A DNA stretch of 7,469 nucleotides, from assembly GCA_021774205.1 (NCBI GenBank), contig JAJFJI010000295.1, positions 1-7,469 on the forward strand, in the 5' to 3' direction. The stretch is from Nitrosomonas sp. GTDB lineage: Bacteria > Pseudomonadota > Gammaproteobacteria > Burkholderiales > Nitrosomonadaceae. Under the pieces are notes generated by a model. The model saw nothing but the letters and a program-made list of their open reading frames with translations, ran no database searches and was not told the DNA's origin. Below are positions 1 through 6,658 of this stretch, one piece after another; position 1 is the stretch's first letter; each line of letters starts with the position of its first letter. The position numbers and the translations under genes are program-made.

Positions 1-215
1 TCCATGCCTGACATTTGAGTTATAACTTGCTGTTGTAGCTGGTATATACCGGCATTTGCAATGACAAAAGATTCGAGCTGATCATTGTTGTAGCCCGCCT
101 TACCATCCAGCGCGCTTTGCTGGTCCTGGGCTACAGCTGGCGTGAAGCAAAGAACACTTAAAAGACCAACGACAACAAAAACTTTAATCCAAATGTTTTG
201 GGCACGAATATGCAT
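1..215 (-). CDS. Exported DUF4168-like protein, N-terminal part
   Basis: The gene starts at ATG 215-213 and runs off the left edge, so only 71 residues are visible. The start is supported by an AAGGAG ribosome binding site at 230-225, 9 nt upstream. Residues 1-31 form a signal peptide: a short basic stretch, the hydrophobic run VFVVVGLLSVLCF, then PAVA before Gln, which predicts cleavage after AVA and export to the periplasm or beyond. The mature start (YNNDQLESFVIANAGIYQLQ) resembles the beginning of DUF4168 domains, which open with a 'D-x-L-x-x-F' helix followed by Gln-rich helical sequence. That family has no established biochemical role. The gene is preceded by the hairpin cluster at 312-503, which would lie in its 5' leader if transcription starts beyond it. 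The existence of the gene is secure; the family call is by eye on a fragment. Confidence 0.7.
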   Translation of the reverse strand, partial: MHIRAQNIWIKVFVVVGLLSVLCFTPAVAQDQQSALDGKAGYNNDQLESFVIANAGIYQLQQQVITQMSGM

Positions 216-224
216 AATATGTAA

Positions 225-230
225 CTCCTT
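225..230 (-). promoter_or_regulatory. Ribosome binding site of the DUF4168-like gene
   Basis: The minus strand reads AAGGAG, 9 nt before the ATG at 215. It is the clearest Shine-Dalgarno sequence in the window and fixes the start of the exported protein. Confidence 0.75.
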
Positions 231-311
231 ATAAAATTTTGGCAATGCGAAAACAGATAAGACTTTACTTGCTTCCGCTTTGGCCATCACAGACATTCTT
301 ATCGTAAGAGA

Positions 312-384
312 GCGTAGTGCGGGAGTTGGAGTTAGCAGGGATATGCACTGACAGTGCTATAACTCGCAACTCCCGCACGTACGC
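312..384. repeat. Long imperfect hairpin (23 bp stem, two G bulges)
   Basis: Three consecutive stem blocks pair exactly: GCGTA 312-316 with TACGC 380-384; GTGCGGGAGTTG 317-328 with CAACTCCCGCAC 367-378; GAGTTA 329-334 with TAACTC 360-365. Single unpaired G residues at 379 and 366 separate the blocks on the right arm. The apical loop holds another small hairpin, GCACT 345-349 / AGTGC 353-357, with a three-base loop. A stem this long and GC-rich is most unlikely by chance in this AT-rich intergenic DNA. It has no T-run, so it is not a typical intrinsic terminator. It may be an RNA structure in the leader of the gene at 1-215, part of a small RNA, or a palindromic repeat element. Confidence 0.75.
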
Positions 385-400
385 GAGGTTTCATGGGAAC

Positions 401-503
401 CGCAGAGACGGAAAACCGTTTTAATGACCCGGTAGGAGTAGTCTACGGACTACCCCTACCACTAGATCACCTCTGGCGATTATGATGCGGTTTAAGTCAT
501 CAT
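401..503. other. Possible structured RNA or leader surrounding the 431-460 hairpin
   Basis: CGCAGAG 401-407 can pair with CTCTGGCG 471-478 with one bulged G (475), closing a larger structure around the 431-460 stem-loop. Smaller stems lie on either side: GGTT 387-390 / AACC 398-401 (this one shares base 401), ACGG 408-411 / CCGT 416-419, and ATGATG 482-487 / CATCAT 498-503. Together with the 312-384 hairpin this gives about 190 nt of nested, mostly non-coding structure. I do not recognise any known riboswitch or RNA family in it. The strand of transcription is unclear; minus would make it the leader of the exported-protein gene. Confidence 0.35.
431..460. repeat. 13-position hairpin with four-base loop
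   Basis: GGTAGG 431-436 pairs with CCTACC 455-460, and GTAGTC 438-443 pairs with GACTAC 448-453, with loop TACG 444-447. The one interruption is A437 opposite C454. On the minus strand this position is G opposite T, a legal G-U pair in RNA, so a minus-strand transcript would have an unbroken 13-bp stem. On the plus strand the loop reads C(UACG)G, a member of the very stable UNCG tetraloop class. The DNA-level symmetry would also fit a dimeric transcription-factor site. Confidence 0.65.
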
Positions 504-946
504 TTGTATAATGGCTATATCAGTAATCTTAGCGGTTATACCCACGAGCTTGATCTCGCTTCCATCGTTAATAATAGATATTATCGACTTTCTCGCCGAC
601 AGCCTGACCGTTGTCATAAGATTTTAAAGCTTAATGAATATTAAATCGGCAGGCTCTCCAATCGGCGTAACTGAATTAAGTATGAGCATGATCCATGCCA
701 TAATAATATCATTCATTAAATCAATTGCTTGAAAATTTCATCTAATACTATTGTTTAAAAAATAATTGTGTTTTGTTGTTATTTATCAATAAAGAATTGG
801 CATTTATTTGTTAAGTTAATGTTATTGCAATAGTTTTCATTGTCTTAAGGATGAGACGATGATCGACGATTTGTATTCCACTGAAAGCTGTCACCCACTC
901 CACACATTGGCTACATCCTAGTCGCAACAAAACGACACGAGAATTT
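504..946. other. AT-rich intergenic DNA without a recognised gene
   Basis: This stretch is AT-rich with stops in all frames. It holds only very short open frames: a 41-codon one on the minus strand at 492-617 without a ribosome binding site, and a 20-codon one on the plus strand at 859-921 with AAGGA upstream. I recognise neither product. The part nearest the transposase fragment (about 850-946) may be the non-coding end of the old insertion sequence, but I could not identify its terminal repeat. Confidence 0.5.
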
Positions 947-1102
947 TTATTGATTGGGGCTTTTGTATCCCAAGTATGAGTGCAGCCGATGGCTGTAGTA
1001 AAACATGGTTATATACTGCAAGATATCCTGTTGGGCTTCATAGCGAGTCTGATAGCTTCGCAACTGGACCCGTTCCTGTTTAAGACTGCCAAAAAAGCTC
1101 AT
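947..1102 (-). pseudogene. IS3-family transposase (OrfB), C-terminal remnant
   Basis: The minus-strand translation FFGSLKQERV, followed by SYQTRYEAQQDILQYI, FYYSHRLHSYLGYKSP and a stop, is the classic C-terminal end of an IS3-family DDE transposase, including the 'FxGSLK-E' segment after the catalytic Glu region and the 'HSxLGYxSP' tail. Roughly 50 residues survive out of about 280 in an intact OrfB. Upstream of 1102 the same frame no longer encodes the expected WDNAVAES sequence, though GGCAACA-like traces remain, so the fragment is truncated and decayed. It is a different IS3 subgroup from the remnant at 3433-3725. It lies just downstream of the A-T synthetase gene, in the same orientation. 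It is not functional. Confidence 0.85.
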
Positions 1103-1333
1103 TTTATAACTACAGTAAAGAGTGCTAAACAGAATTGTTGCCAAACTAGGACTTATATCTTCACAAAATTTTCACAAAAAAGTACAAACTCAAAATGAGA
1201 TTTAAAATTTAAGCGGTATACATGAATTACCTGGTAGATTTTCAACCGGTACTACCAAACATTTCTGGTCAATTTTGTGAGCAATAGATGGTAGCGTTGG
1301 ACGCATACAAAGATATTATATCTTAGCGGAATA

Positions 1334-3295
1334 TTAGATCTTTGTTTCGGTTGATGAATCACCTACTTCCGCTAAAAGTTGTTCAATCTCCTGGGAGCTC
1401 AATTGCTCTAGTTGTTTTGAGATGATAGCGTCAGCTAGATTCGCTATCGTTGGTGCTTCAAAAAACTTTCGTTGAGAAATCTCTAGATTGAATGTACGGA
1501 TGACGCGAGTTAGTACCTGTGTCGCTACTAAAGAATACCCACCCAATACAAAGAAATTGTCATGTATCCCTACCTGATCAATACCCAATACTTCTGACCA
1601 GATGTCGGCGAGTATCTCTTCTATTGGTGTACGGGGAGCGACAAATTCGACATCCATTTCAGGGCGAATCATTTCGGGCTCGGGCAGAGCCCGACGATCA
1701 ACCTTACTATTGGGTGTTAACGGCATTGTTTCCAAAAATTTAAAGGCGACCGGGATCATGTATCCCGGAAGTTTATCAGCAAGAAATCGGCACATTTCAC
1801 TGTGTGTGGTCTTATCTCCAGAGTAAGGTACGGTATATGCAGCTAAATAATTATCACCATGTGCATCGGGCCAAGCGACGACTGCTGCTTCTTTAATACT
1901 GGAATGTTTGAGTAGAGTGGCTTCGACCTCAGAAATTTCTACTCGATGCCCCCTAACTTTGACCTGGGCATCCTTGCGTCCCATATGAATCATGCATCCA
2001 TCCGATTGAATGCGCCCTAGATCTCCTGTCAAATAAAGACGAACTTGGTCATCATTTGTGTCCGCCGGACGAAAGGCTTTTTTTGTTTCTTCTGGCTTTT
2101 GCCAATAACCCAGTGCAAGATATCGACTTCTAACCGCAATTAGGCCAATTTCTCCTGTCTCAATTTTTTCCCATTGGTCATTGACCAATATAATTTCCCG
2201 TTCGTCTATTGCCAAGCCAGTTGGAATGACACTCTCGGATATTTTAGTGTCTCTATTCGAGAAGAAATGACGAATAGTTGAAGTCTCAGTTGATCCCATA
2301 CCTGTGTAGAGAATACAGTGAGGGGGGAAATGTTTTTTGAATATTGATAAATTACGTGTGGGTACGCGCTCGCCACCAAATCTCACTAATCGGACTGAGG
2401 AGAATTGCTCGTCACCTTTAAGTGCATCAATGAAAAAGCGAAACACGGTTGGTACAGAGTGGTAAAAGGTTATTGCTTCCCTAGCTAGCCATTCGGCTAG
2501 ATGCGAAAATCCCTTGGCTTTGAGGTCATAGGGGAAAAGGCTCGCACCGTTCAATAATGCACCAAATGTTGGCAGAAGAGAGCCGTTGACATTAAATGAA
2601 TATAGTAATGTCATCCGATCATGGGGACAAATATGAAGCGTGTTGGTATATTGCATGACGCCATGCAATAAGTTTCGATGATTCTGATAGACTCCTTTGG
2701 GTTGCCCAGTGGAGCCAGAAGTATATAATATATATGCGACCTGATCCGGTGAGATTGATAAATTTACGTTATCCGCTGGTTGATTGGTATCAATTTCATC
2801 AATATTTATTAATGGAGTTTTTTCATTAGACAATTCCTTTGCATTGATCAGATTCTCATTGTTAGTGATCATCAAACCGGATTTAGAGTCGTCTAGAACA
2901 TAAGCATTACGAGCATGCGGATAAAGAGGATCCAGTGGCACATAAATTTTTCCAACTTTTAAGACTGCCAGAATGCAGTAAATCATCGCAATTCCGTGTT
3001 CGATAAATAGTACAACTGGAGTATCATTATCTTTGTAACCAGCTAAGATAGAAAGCGCTATGTGATTGGCAATCGTGTTTAATTGCGCGTAGGTCAATTC
3101 ACGCTCATCCGACTTTATTGCCAAGCGATCAGGGAAGGTAGCGACTTGTTGTTCAAAGCGTGCCGAAATAGAAGTTTCTAAGGCATCCTTGCTAAAAGTC
3201 CGGAAGTCTCCTTGAGGATGAAAACATTGGTTTTGAATGGCCTGTTGTTGCTTAACTAGATGCTGCTCAGAGTTAGTTACTGTTGAATTATCCAT
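1334..3295 (-). CDS. Stand-alone NRPS-type adenylation-thiolation protein
   Basis: This 653-aa protein would activate a carboxylic acid as acyl-AMP and load it onto its own carrier domain. The adenylation core motifs appear in order: A2 LKVGKIYVPLDPLYP (112-126), A3 YTSGSTGQPKG (191-201), A5 GMGSTET (332-338), A7 YLTGDL (421-426), A8 GRKDAQVKVRGHRVEISEVE (439-458), and A10 NSKVDRRAL (529-537) with Lys531. The thiolation domain follows, with DNFFVLGGYSL (579-589); Ser588 is the phosphopantetheine site. There is no condensation, reductase or thioesterase domain, so partner enzymes must act in trans. Aligned by eye to GrsA, the specificity pocket reads N-V-S-H-V-F-G-T-I-K. The first position (residue 235) is Asn instead of the Asp that binds the alpha-amino group, so an ordinary alpha-amino acid is not assured. 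The C-terminus (about 626-653) is a Glu-rich helical tail. No Shine-Dalgarno is visible before the ATG, but the N-terminal alignment supports this start. IS3 remnants lie on both sides, and the base composition looks more AT-rich than the sulfotransferase. Confidence 0.92.
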   Translation of the reverse strand: MDNSTVTNSEQHLVKQQQAIQNQCFHPQGDFRTFSKDALETSISARFEQQVATFPDRLAIKSDERELTYAQLNTIANHIALSILAGYKDNDTPVVLFIEHGIAMIYCILAVLKVGKIYVPLDPLYPHARNAYVLDDSKSGLMITNNENLINAKELSNEKTPLINIDEIDTNQPADNVNLSISPDQVAYILYTSGSTGQPKGVYQNHRNLLHGVMQYTNTLHICPHDRMTLLYSFNVNGSLLPTFGALLNGASLFPYDLKAKGFSHLAEWLAREAITFYHSVPTVFRFFIDALKGDEQFSSVRLVRFGGERVPTRNLSIFKKHFPPHCILYTGMGSTETSTIRHFFSNRDTKISESVIPTGLAIDEREIILVNDQWEKIETGEIGLIAVRSRYLALGYWQKPEETKKAFRPADTNDDQVRLYLTGDLGRIQSDGCMIHMGRKDAQVKVRGHRVEISEVEATLLKHSSIKEAAVVAWPDAHGDNYLAAYTVPYSGDKTTHSEMCRFLADKLPGYMIPVAFKFLETMPLTPNSKVDRRALPEPEMIRPEMDVEFVAPRTPIEEILADIWSEVLGIDQVGIHDNFFVLGGYSLVATQVLTRVIRTFNLEISQRKFFEAPTIANLADAIISKQLEQLSSQEIEQLLAEVGDSSTETKI

Positions 3296-3432
3296 ATTTT
3301 AAATTACTATATCGACTAGAGTTTAGAGCGAATTTGCCCAGCTTTTTTGGGATTATTCTTTCGCCAAGATGAATGTTGACTGTACGTTGTCAAAATAATT
3401 TGGACTGATGTTTGCCTAAATTAAGAGACACT
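3296..3432. other. Upstream region of the A-T synthetase gene
   Basis: This 137-bp gap between the IS3 relic and the synthetase start must hold the gene's own promoter unless transcription comes through the relic. The minus strand contains TTGACA at about 3392-3387 and a TATAGT-like hexamer just before the gene. They are much too far apart to form one promoter, and neither has a good partner at 16-18 bp. There is no ribosome binding site close to the ATG. I see no confident regulatory element. Confidence 0.3.
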
Positions 3433-3725
3433 TCAGCTCATCAAGTTCAAAATTTTTTGATTGTTTATCGTAATACATTTACCGCGTGCGTGGCTCATAT
3501 CCTGTTCTTCAAGATATTGTGCTAACTCATTTGATATATAACTCGGACCATTGTCTCTGAGCAATCGCGGTTTATGTTTGCCCTTGGCTTGGTCGAGCCT
3601 TGTAAAACACAGCGCATCATCCAGTGATGTATTGAGAAAAATTTCGTCGACTTGCAGCAACCCACCGAGCTTTGCCTGGAAAATATTGTCTTTTGTACTG
3701 AAAGATATTCCTTTGCCGAATTCCG
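3433..3725 (-). pseudogene. IS3-family transposase (OrfB), decayed internal remnant
   Basis: The minus-strand frame ending at 3433 encodes TSLDDALCFTRLDQAKGKHKPRLLRDNGPSYISNELAQYLEEQDMSHARG. This is the region around the second catalytic Asp (in DNGPSY) of IS3-family transposases of the subgroup that normally continues to TQGKIERWH. Here that continuation is lost: the frame runs into unrelated sequence, while a shifted frame gives Tyr-Tyr-Asp-Lys-Gln-Ser-Lys, a degraded trace of the expected motif. Further upstream, up to about 3725, traces of the YLST-DD-SR segment appear in a different reading frame, so at least one more frameshift is present. The N-terminal third, the C-terminal end and OrfA were not found. 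This is a dead fragment immediately upstream of the A-T synthetase, in the same orientation. Confidence 0.8.
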
Positions 3726-3947
3726 CATGAAAATAATTACTGTTTGAAGACGGGTCAAGTCTGTTTATTAATAATAACCCGTTAACCTTTCGCTGATACT
3801 GATGTCCCGCCCATCAATAACCGAATTTCCAACCAGCGGTTAAACTTAAGAAACAATCATCACTGCAAAAATACAGCCTGCCGACGATTATCTCCTAGGG
3901 ACCATAGGATATAATTGCACCAACATTTTTTTGCTAGACAACGCCTT
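3726..3947. other. Intergenic region between IS3 remnant and CIA30 gene
   Basis: I recognise no gene, RNA or clear terminator here. The sequence downstream of the CIA30 stop contains a run of T/A bases but no stem next to it. Part of it may be old insertion-sequence DNA continuing from the neighbouring relic, but no family-specific motif is legible. Confidence 0.35.
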
Positions 3948-4559
3948 TTAATCCACGGCGTAAAATTTTATTGATGCCACACAAAGATCAGCCTTGAAAT
4001 CTCTACCAATACCGACCAGCCCGATGCGTTTGAGTTTATCCTGGCGGAATTTTGTTGACGTTCTGTGACCCGCTATATCCGCAAAAGGGATTCGAATTGT
4101 TCGCCATTCTGTTGTAGCCTTAAAAGTGAAGCGATATGATTGCCACGGCAACGTGAGATCGCTCGTGCGAATGTGCACATTATAAGGTTCGTTGTTACCG
4201 GAAACAATGAGTTCAACACCAGCATAGGCTGAGGCATCAAACGATTCATCTTTAGTCAAGTCCAGTGCTATTTGCACAAAGCCACCGTTGTTATCGGTAG
4301 AAACATTGCCGCGCATGCAAAGACAGTTCCTGCCTTTATAATCGCCCAGGTTTAGCTCGCCATTGGAAACGCCACCCATGACCTGGTCCGTAACCAGTCG
4401 CCATTGCGTACCCAGATTAGCGCTTAAATTGCCACTACTTCGGTCATCAATAATTAAATCTTGTGCTGACACGATATTGTCCACTGCAAGGTTTATCAAG
4501 AAGCCTATCGATAAGGATACCAATATAAAACGGATATCAGGCAATGTAAAATTCATCAT
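3948..4559 (-). CDS. Exported CIA30-family protein
   Basis: The product is 203 aa from the ATG at 4559-4557; a TTG six bases further upstream is possible but less likely. An N-terminal hydrophobic segment (ILVSLSIGFLINLAV) ends in VSA-QD, a good signal-peptidase I site near residue 32, so the protein should be exported. The mature part carries the CIA30 hallmark DQVMGGVS (about 58-65) and the following GNVSTDNNGGFVQI strand (about 84-97), in a galactose-binding-like beta-sandwich fold. The family is named after a mitochondrial complex I assembly factor. Bacterial secreted members have no settled role and may bind a ligand or partner instead. The gene begins 18 nt after the sulfotransferase stop, so the two are very likely co-transcribed. 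No strong ribosome binding site is visible, which fits translational coupling. The family call is confident; function is unknown. Confidence 0.85.
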   Translation of the reverse strand: MMNFTLPDIRFILVSLSIGFLINLAVDNIVSAQDLIIDDRSSGNLSANLGTQWRLVTDQVMGGVSNGELNLGDYKGRNCLCMRGNVSTDNNGGFVQIALDLTKDESFDASAYAGVELIVSGNNEPYNVHIRTSDLTLPWQSYRFTFKATTEWRTIRIPFADIAGHRTSTKFRQDKLKRIGLVGIGRDFKADLCVASIKFYAVD

Positions 4560-4577
4560 GCGCAAACGGAAATTCAG

Positions 4578-5498
4578 TCAGATCTTTCCACCGTTCTCGA
4601 GCCAATCCCGGCACTCGGCAGTAAGAACCCGCGAGCAAGCCTCGTCATAAAGCACCAGTTCTTCATCGGTAAAGACTTCGCGCCAGCGGCCGTTCGTGCC
4701 CTTATGCAGAAAAGTCTGCGCCCCGCCTTTCCAGAATTGCCCACCTCCCGGTGCGTACAGTTCCCCCTGTTGCTTCATTTCAGCAAATGAAACCGCTTTA
4801 ACGATACCGGCCCATGCCTTTTCGGGTACCTCGATCTCCAGAAACTTAGCCATGCGGCGTACCTCACGCTCGGTATCCACCAGCATATCATTGTAGTGAA
4901 AAAATTCGATGTTAGGTAAATGACGGAAATTCCACCAGGACTGGACGTTTGACAGATGCGACCAGTACGGCCAGCCATCGGTTTCCCATGCAAACGAGCC
5001 GCGCGTTATCCAGTTTCGCCAAAAATCATGGATGTCATGCGGCGGGGGCGGGAGTTCGTCTCCCGCGCGCCCCGGAAGCATGTTCATCAACATGAACATC
5101 TCATCTTTCATACCTGTATAGTGGTTCCATAAAGACATGAAAACATCCCGGGCGTCACGGGTAATATAAAGGTATTTGTTTTTTTCATTATAAAGCATGC
5201 CGTCGAGCGGTAGGTGCGTCTTGATAAAACGGCGGTGTTGCTGCGCCTTCAATCGGTTCAAAACCACTTCCAGCGGAATGACGCGCATATCCAGCCACGG
5301 CGACATCTCCGCAGGTGGCGCCGGAAAGTCAACGCCCGGGAACAGTAAATGCGCGACAATCGCCTGCGTCCATGTGGTACCAGCTTTATATGAAGTGGCG
5401 ATGACGATATCGTCATCACGCGAATCGAAATAATCCCAGCGGGTGCTGTCAAAATGATGATTCTGATAGATATGTGTGCGTTGGGGCAGGTTCAGCAT
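4578..5498 (-). CDS. PAPS-dependent sulfotransferase
   Basis: This 306-aa protein belongs to the cytosolic (Sulfotransfer_1) sulfotransferase family, which moves a sulfo group from PAPS to a hydroxyl or amine acceptor. The 5'-phosphosulfate loop is SYKAGTTWT at 36-44, equivalent to the usual TYPKSGTTW. The catalytic His95 is in FIKTHLPLD. The 3'-phosphate contacts are in YITRDARDVFMSLWNHY (111-127; Arg114, Ser122) and in the C-terminal HKGTNGRWREVFT (265-277), matching the family's RKGxxGDW segment. Length is normal and all core motifs are present, so it should be active. There is no signal peptide or membrane segment, so it acts in the cytoplasm. The acceptor cannot be read from sequence; small molecules, lipids or a carrier-bound product are all possible. 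The start has only a weak AGG about 9 nt upstream. It leads a probable two-gene operon with the CIA30-family gene and looks more GC-rich than the A-T synthetase. Confidence 0.9.
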   Translation of the reverse strand: MLNLPQRTHIYQNHHFDSTRWDYFDSRDDDIVIATSYKAGTTWTQAIVAHLLFPGVDFPAPPAEMSPWLDMRVIPLEVVLNRLKAQQHRRFIKTHLPLDGMLYNEKNKYLYITRDARDVFMSLWNHYTGMKDEMFMLMNMLPGRAGDELPPPPHDIHDFWRNWITRGSFAWETDGWPYWSHLSNVQSWWNFRHLPNIEFFHYNDMLVDTEREVRRMAKFLEIEVPEKAWAGIVKAVSFAEMKQQGELYAPGGGQFWKGGAQTFLHKGTNGRWREVFTDEELVLYDEACSRVLTAECRDWLENGGKI

Positions 5499-5637
5499 CT
5501 TTGTGGCCTGTTATAAAATAATAAGCTGTTGACTTACAGTAGCGCTCTCGACTTGACAAGCGTGCACGATTAAAAATAATTTTGTCTGCTATGCGGACCG
5601 ACTCACGGAAACATAACGCACACCAAAGAGAAAATGC

Positions 5638-5649
5638 GTCAAGTTTGAC
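5638..5649. promoter_or_regulatory. Small palindrome upstream of sulfotransferase, possible operator
   Basis: GTCAAGTTTGAC is a 5-2-5 inverted repeat lying 140 bp before the sulfotransferase start, within the 203-bp gap after the kinase gene. On the minus strand its right half provides a TTGAC that could serve as a -35 box, but no good -10 box follows at 17 bp. Short palindromes of this size can arise by chance. Confidence 0.2.
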
Positions 5650-5701
5650 ATAAACGAAACACCAGGAATAGCAGGCCTAATGCGCTTTAACAATGTTGCA
5701 T

Positions 5702-6658
5702 TCAAACCACTGACTCTCCCCACGCTTTTAAAAACGAATCATAGAATTCCGGATCATCAGGTATCGCACCACGCACACCACATAAAGCCGCTGCAAATGC
5801 ATTGGCTCTGGATAAAGTCACTGCGCTTGGCCAGCCACGTAAAGTACCGGTTATAAAAACAGCGGTAAATCCATCCCCAGCTCCTACGGTATCAACCAGG
5901 CTAGCATTTTCTCCCTGCTGAAACAACTTTTCACCATCCGCGTCAAGCTGCCATGCGCCCTGTGCACCGCAGGTCACGAGTAATTGTTGCAATGAGAACT
6001 GTTTGATCATTGCCGCCGCCTGCTCATACGCATTGTTCCCTGCTATATGCAACAATCCCGCGATGACATCCAGCTCATCTTCATTCATTTTTACAATTTC
6101 CGCATGACTTAGTGACTGCTGGATTCTTTGCGTCGTATACCAGGGTTCACGTAAATTGATATCCAGTATCCGGCGTGATTTAACCGTTTGAAGAATATGG
6201 TTCAAGGCGTTGAATGAAACTTCCTGTCGTTGCGCCAACGAACCGAAATAAATTAATTCAGGTGCTGCTGACAGCGCGACCTTACTCGCGTCATTGACAT
6301 CAATAAAATCGTATGCCTGATCTGGCGGAATCTCGAAACGATGACTTCCTTCTTCGATGTGAACAATGACCTGCCCGGTTGGGTGCAATGGGTCTTGTTG
6401 CACACCTTCAACCGTCATACCCAGGCGAGTCATCGTCGCTACTAATTCTCTGCCAAGTTGATCATCACCGACACGGGTTATCAGCAATGGAAGTAAGCCA
6501 AATGCCTGTAAATGACGTGCCACATTAAACGGCGCGCCACCCAGCACTGAGCGATCTGGAAAAACATCCGCCAACACTTCTCCAAACAACACGACAACCC
6601 CTTTAGGGTGGGTCGCAAATAATGGCTCAGCTACTTGAGATTCCTGGTTTTTAATCAT
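5702..6658 (-). CDS. PfkB-family sugar kinase, fructokinase-like
   Basis: The 318-aa protein is a ribokinase/PfkB-fold kinase that phosphorylates a sugar with ATP. The first signature is GGAPFNVA (40-47), the sugar-binding Gly-Gly segment in the form typical of bacterial fructokinases. The second is DTVGAGDGFTAVFI, where GAGD (259-262) forms the anion hole and Asp262 is the catalytic base. The segment PTGQVIVHIEEGSHRFEI-(11)-DFI also resembles fructokinases. Fructose to fructose-6-phosphate is the best guess; other ketoses or 2-keto-3-deoxygluconate cannot be excluded. Length is normal for the family. The ATG at 6658 overlaps the end of the small upstream ORF by 8 bp, and an AAAGGGG lies about 12 nt upstream. 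In ammonia oxidisers and methanotrophs fructokinases often serve sucrose metabolism, but no sucrose gene is visible here; the neighbour is queC. Confidence 0.88.
   Translation of the reverse strand: MIKNQESQVAEPLFATHPKGVVVLFGEVLADVFPDRSVLGGAPFNVARHLQAFGLLPLLITRVGDDQLGRELVATMTRLGMTVEGVQQDPLHPTGQVIVHIEEGSHRFEIPPDQAYDFIDVNDASKVALSAAPELIYFGSLAQRQEVSFNALNHILQTVKSRRILDINLREPWYTTQRIQQSLSHAEIVKMNEDELDVIAGLLHIAGNNAYEQAAAMIKQFSLQQLLVTCGAQGAWQLDADGEKLFQQGENASLVDTVGAGDGFTAVFITGTLRGWPSAVTLSRANAFAAALCGVRGAIPDDPEFYDSFLKAWGESVV

Noticed and set aside
492..617. 41-codon minus-strand open frame (MTTVRLSARKSII…)
   Set aside because: No ribosome binding site, no recognisable family, and it overlaps the hairpin cluster. 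A second short frame precedes it in the same phase, separated by a stop, so a remnant of an older gene is possible but cannot be supported.
859..921. 20-codon plus-strand frame (MIDDLYSTES…) with AAGGA upstream
   Set aside because: Too short to support; probably chance or insertion-sequence end DNA, and no match recognised.
1310..1324. AAGATATTATATCTT palindrome just downstream of the synthetase stop
   Set aside because: Only a 6-bp AT-rich stem with no following T-run on the minus strand; not a convincing terminator.
1519..1826. Two overlapping plus-strand frames inside the synthetase gene
   Set aside because: They are antisense shadows of a gene with full adenylation and carrier motifs on the other strand.
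3387..3392. TTGACA on the minus strand upstream of the synthetase as a -35 box
   Set aside because: No acceptable -10 hexamer at 16-18 bp; not reported as a promoter.
1334..5498. Synthetase, CIA30 gene and sulfotransferase as one biosynthetic operon
   Set aside because: A 650-bp gap with a dead transposase separates the synthetase from the other two, so a common transcript or pathway cannot be claimed from the sequence.
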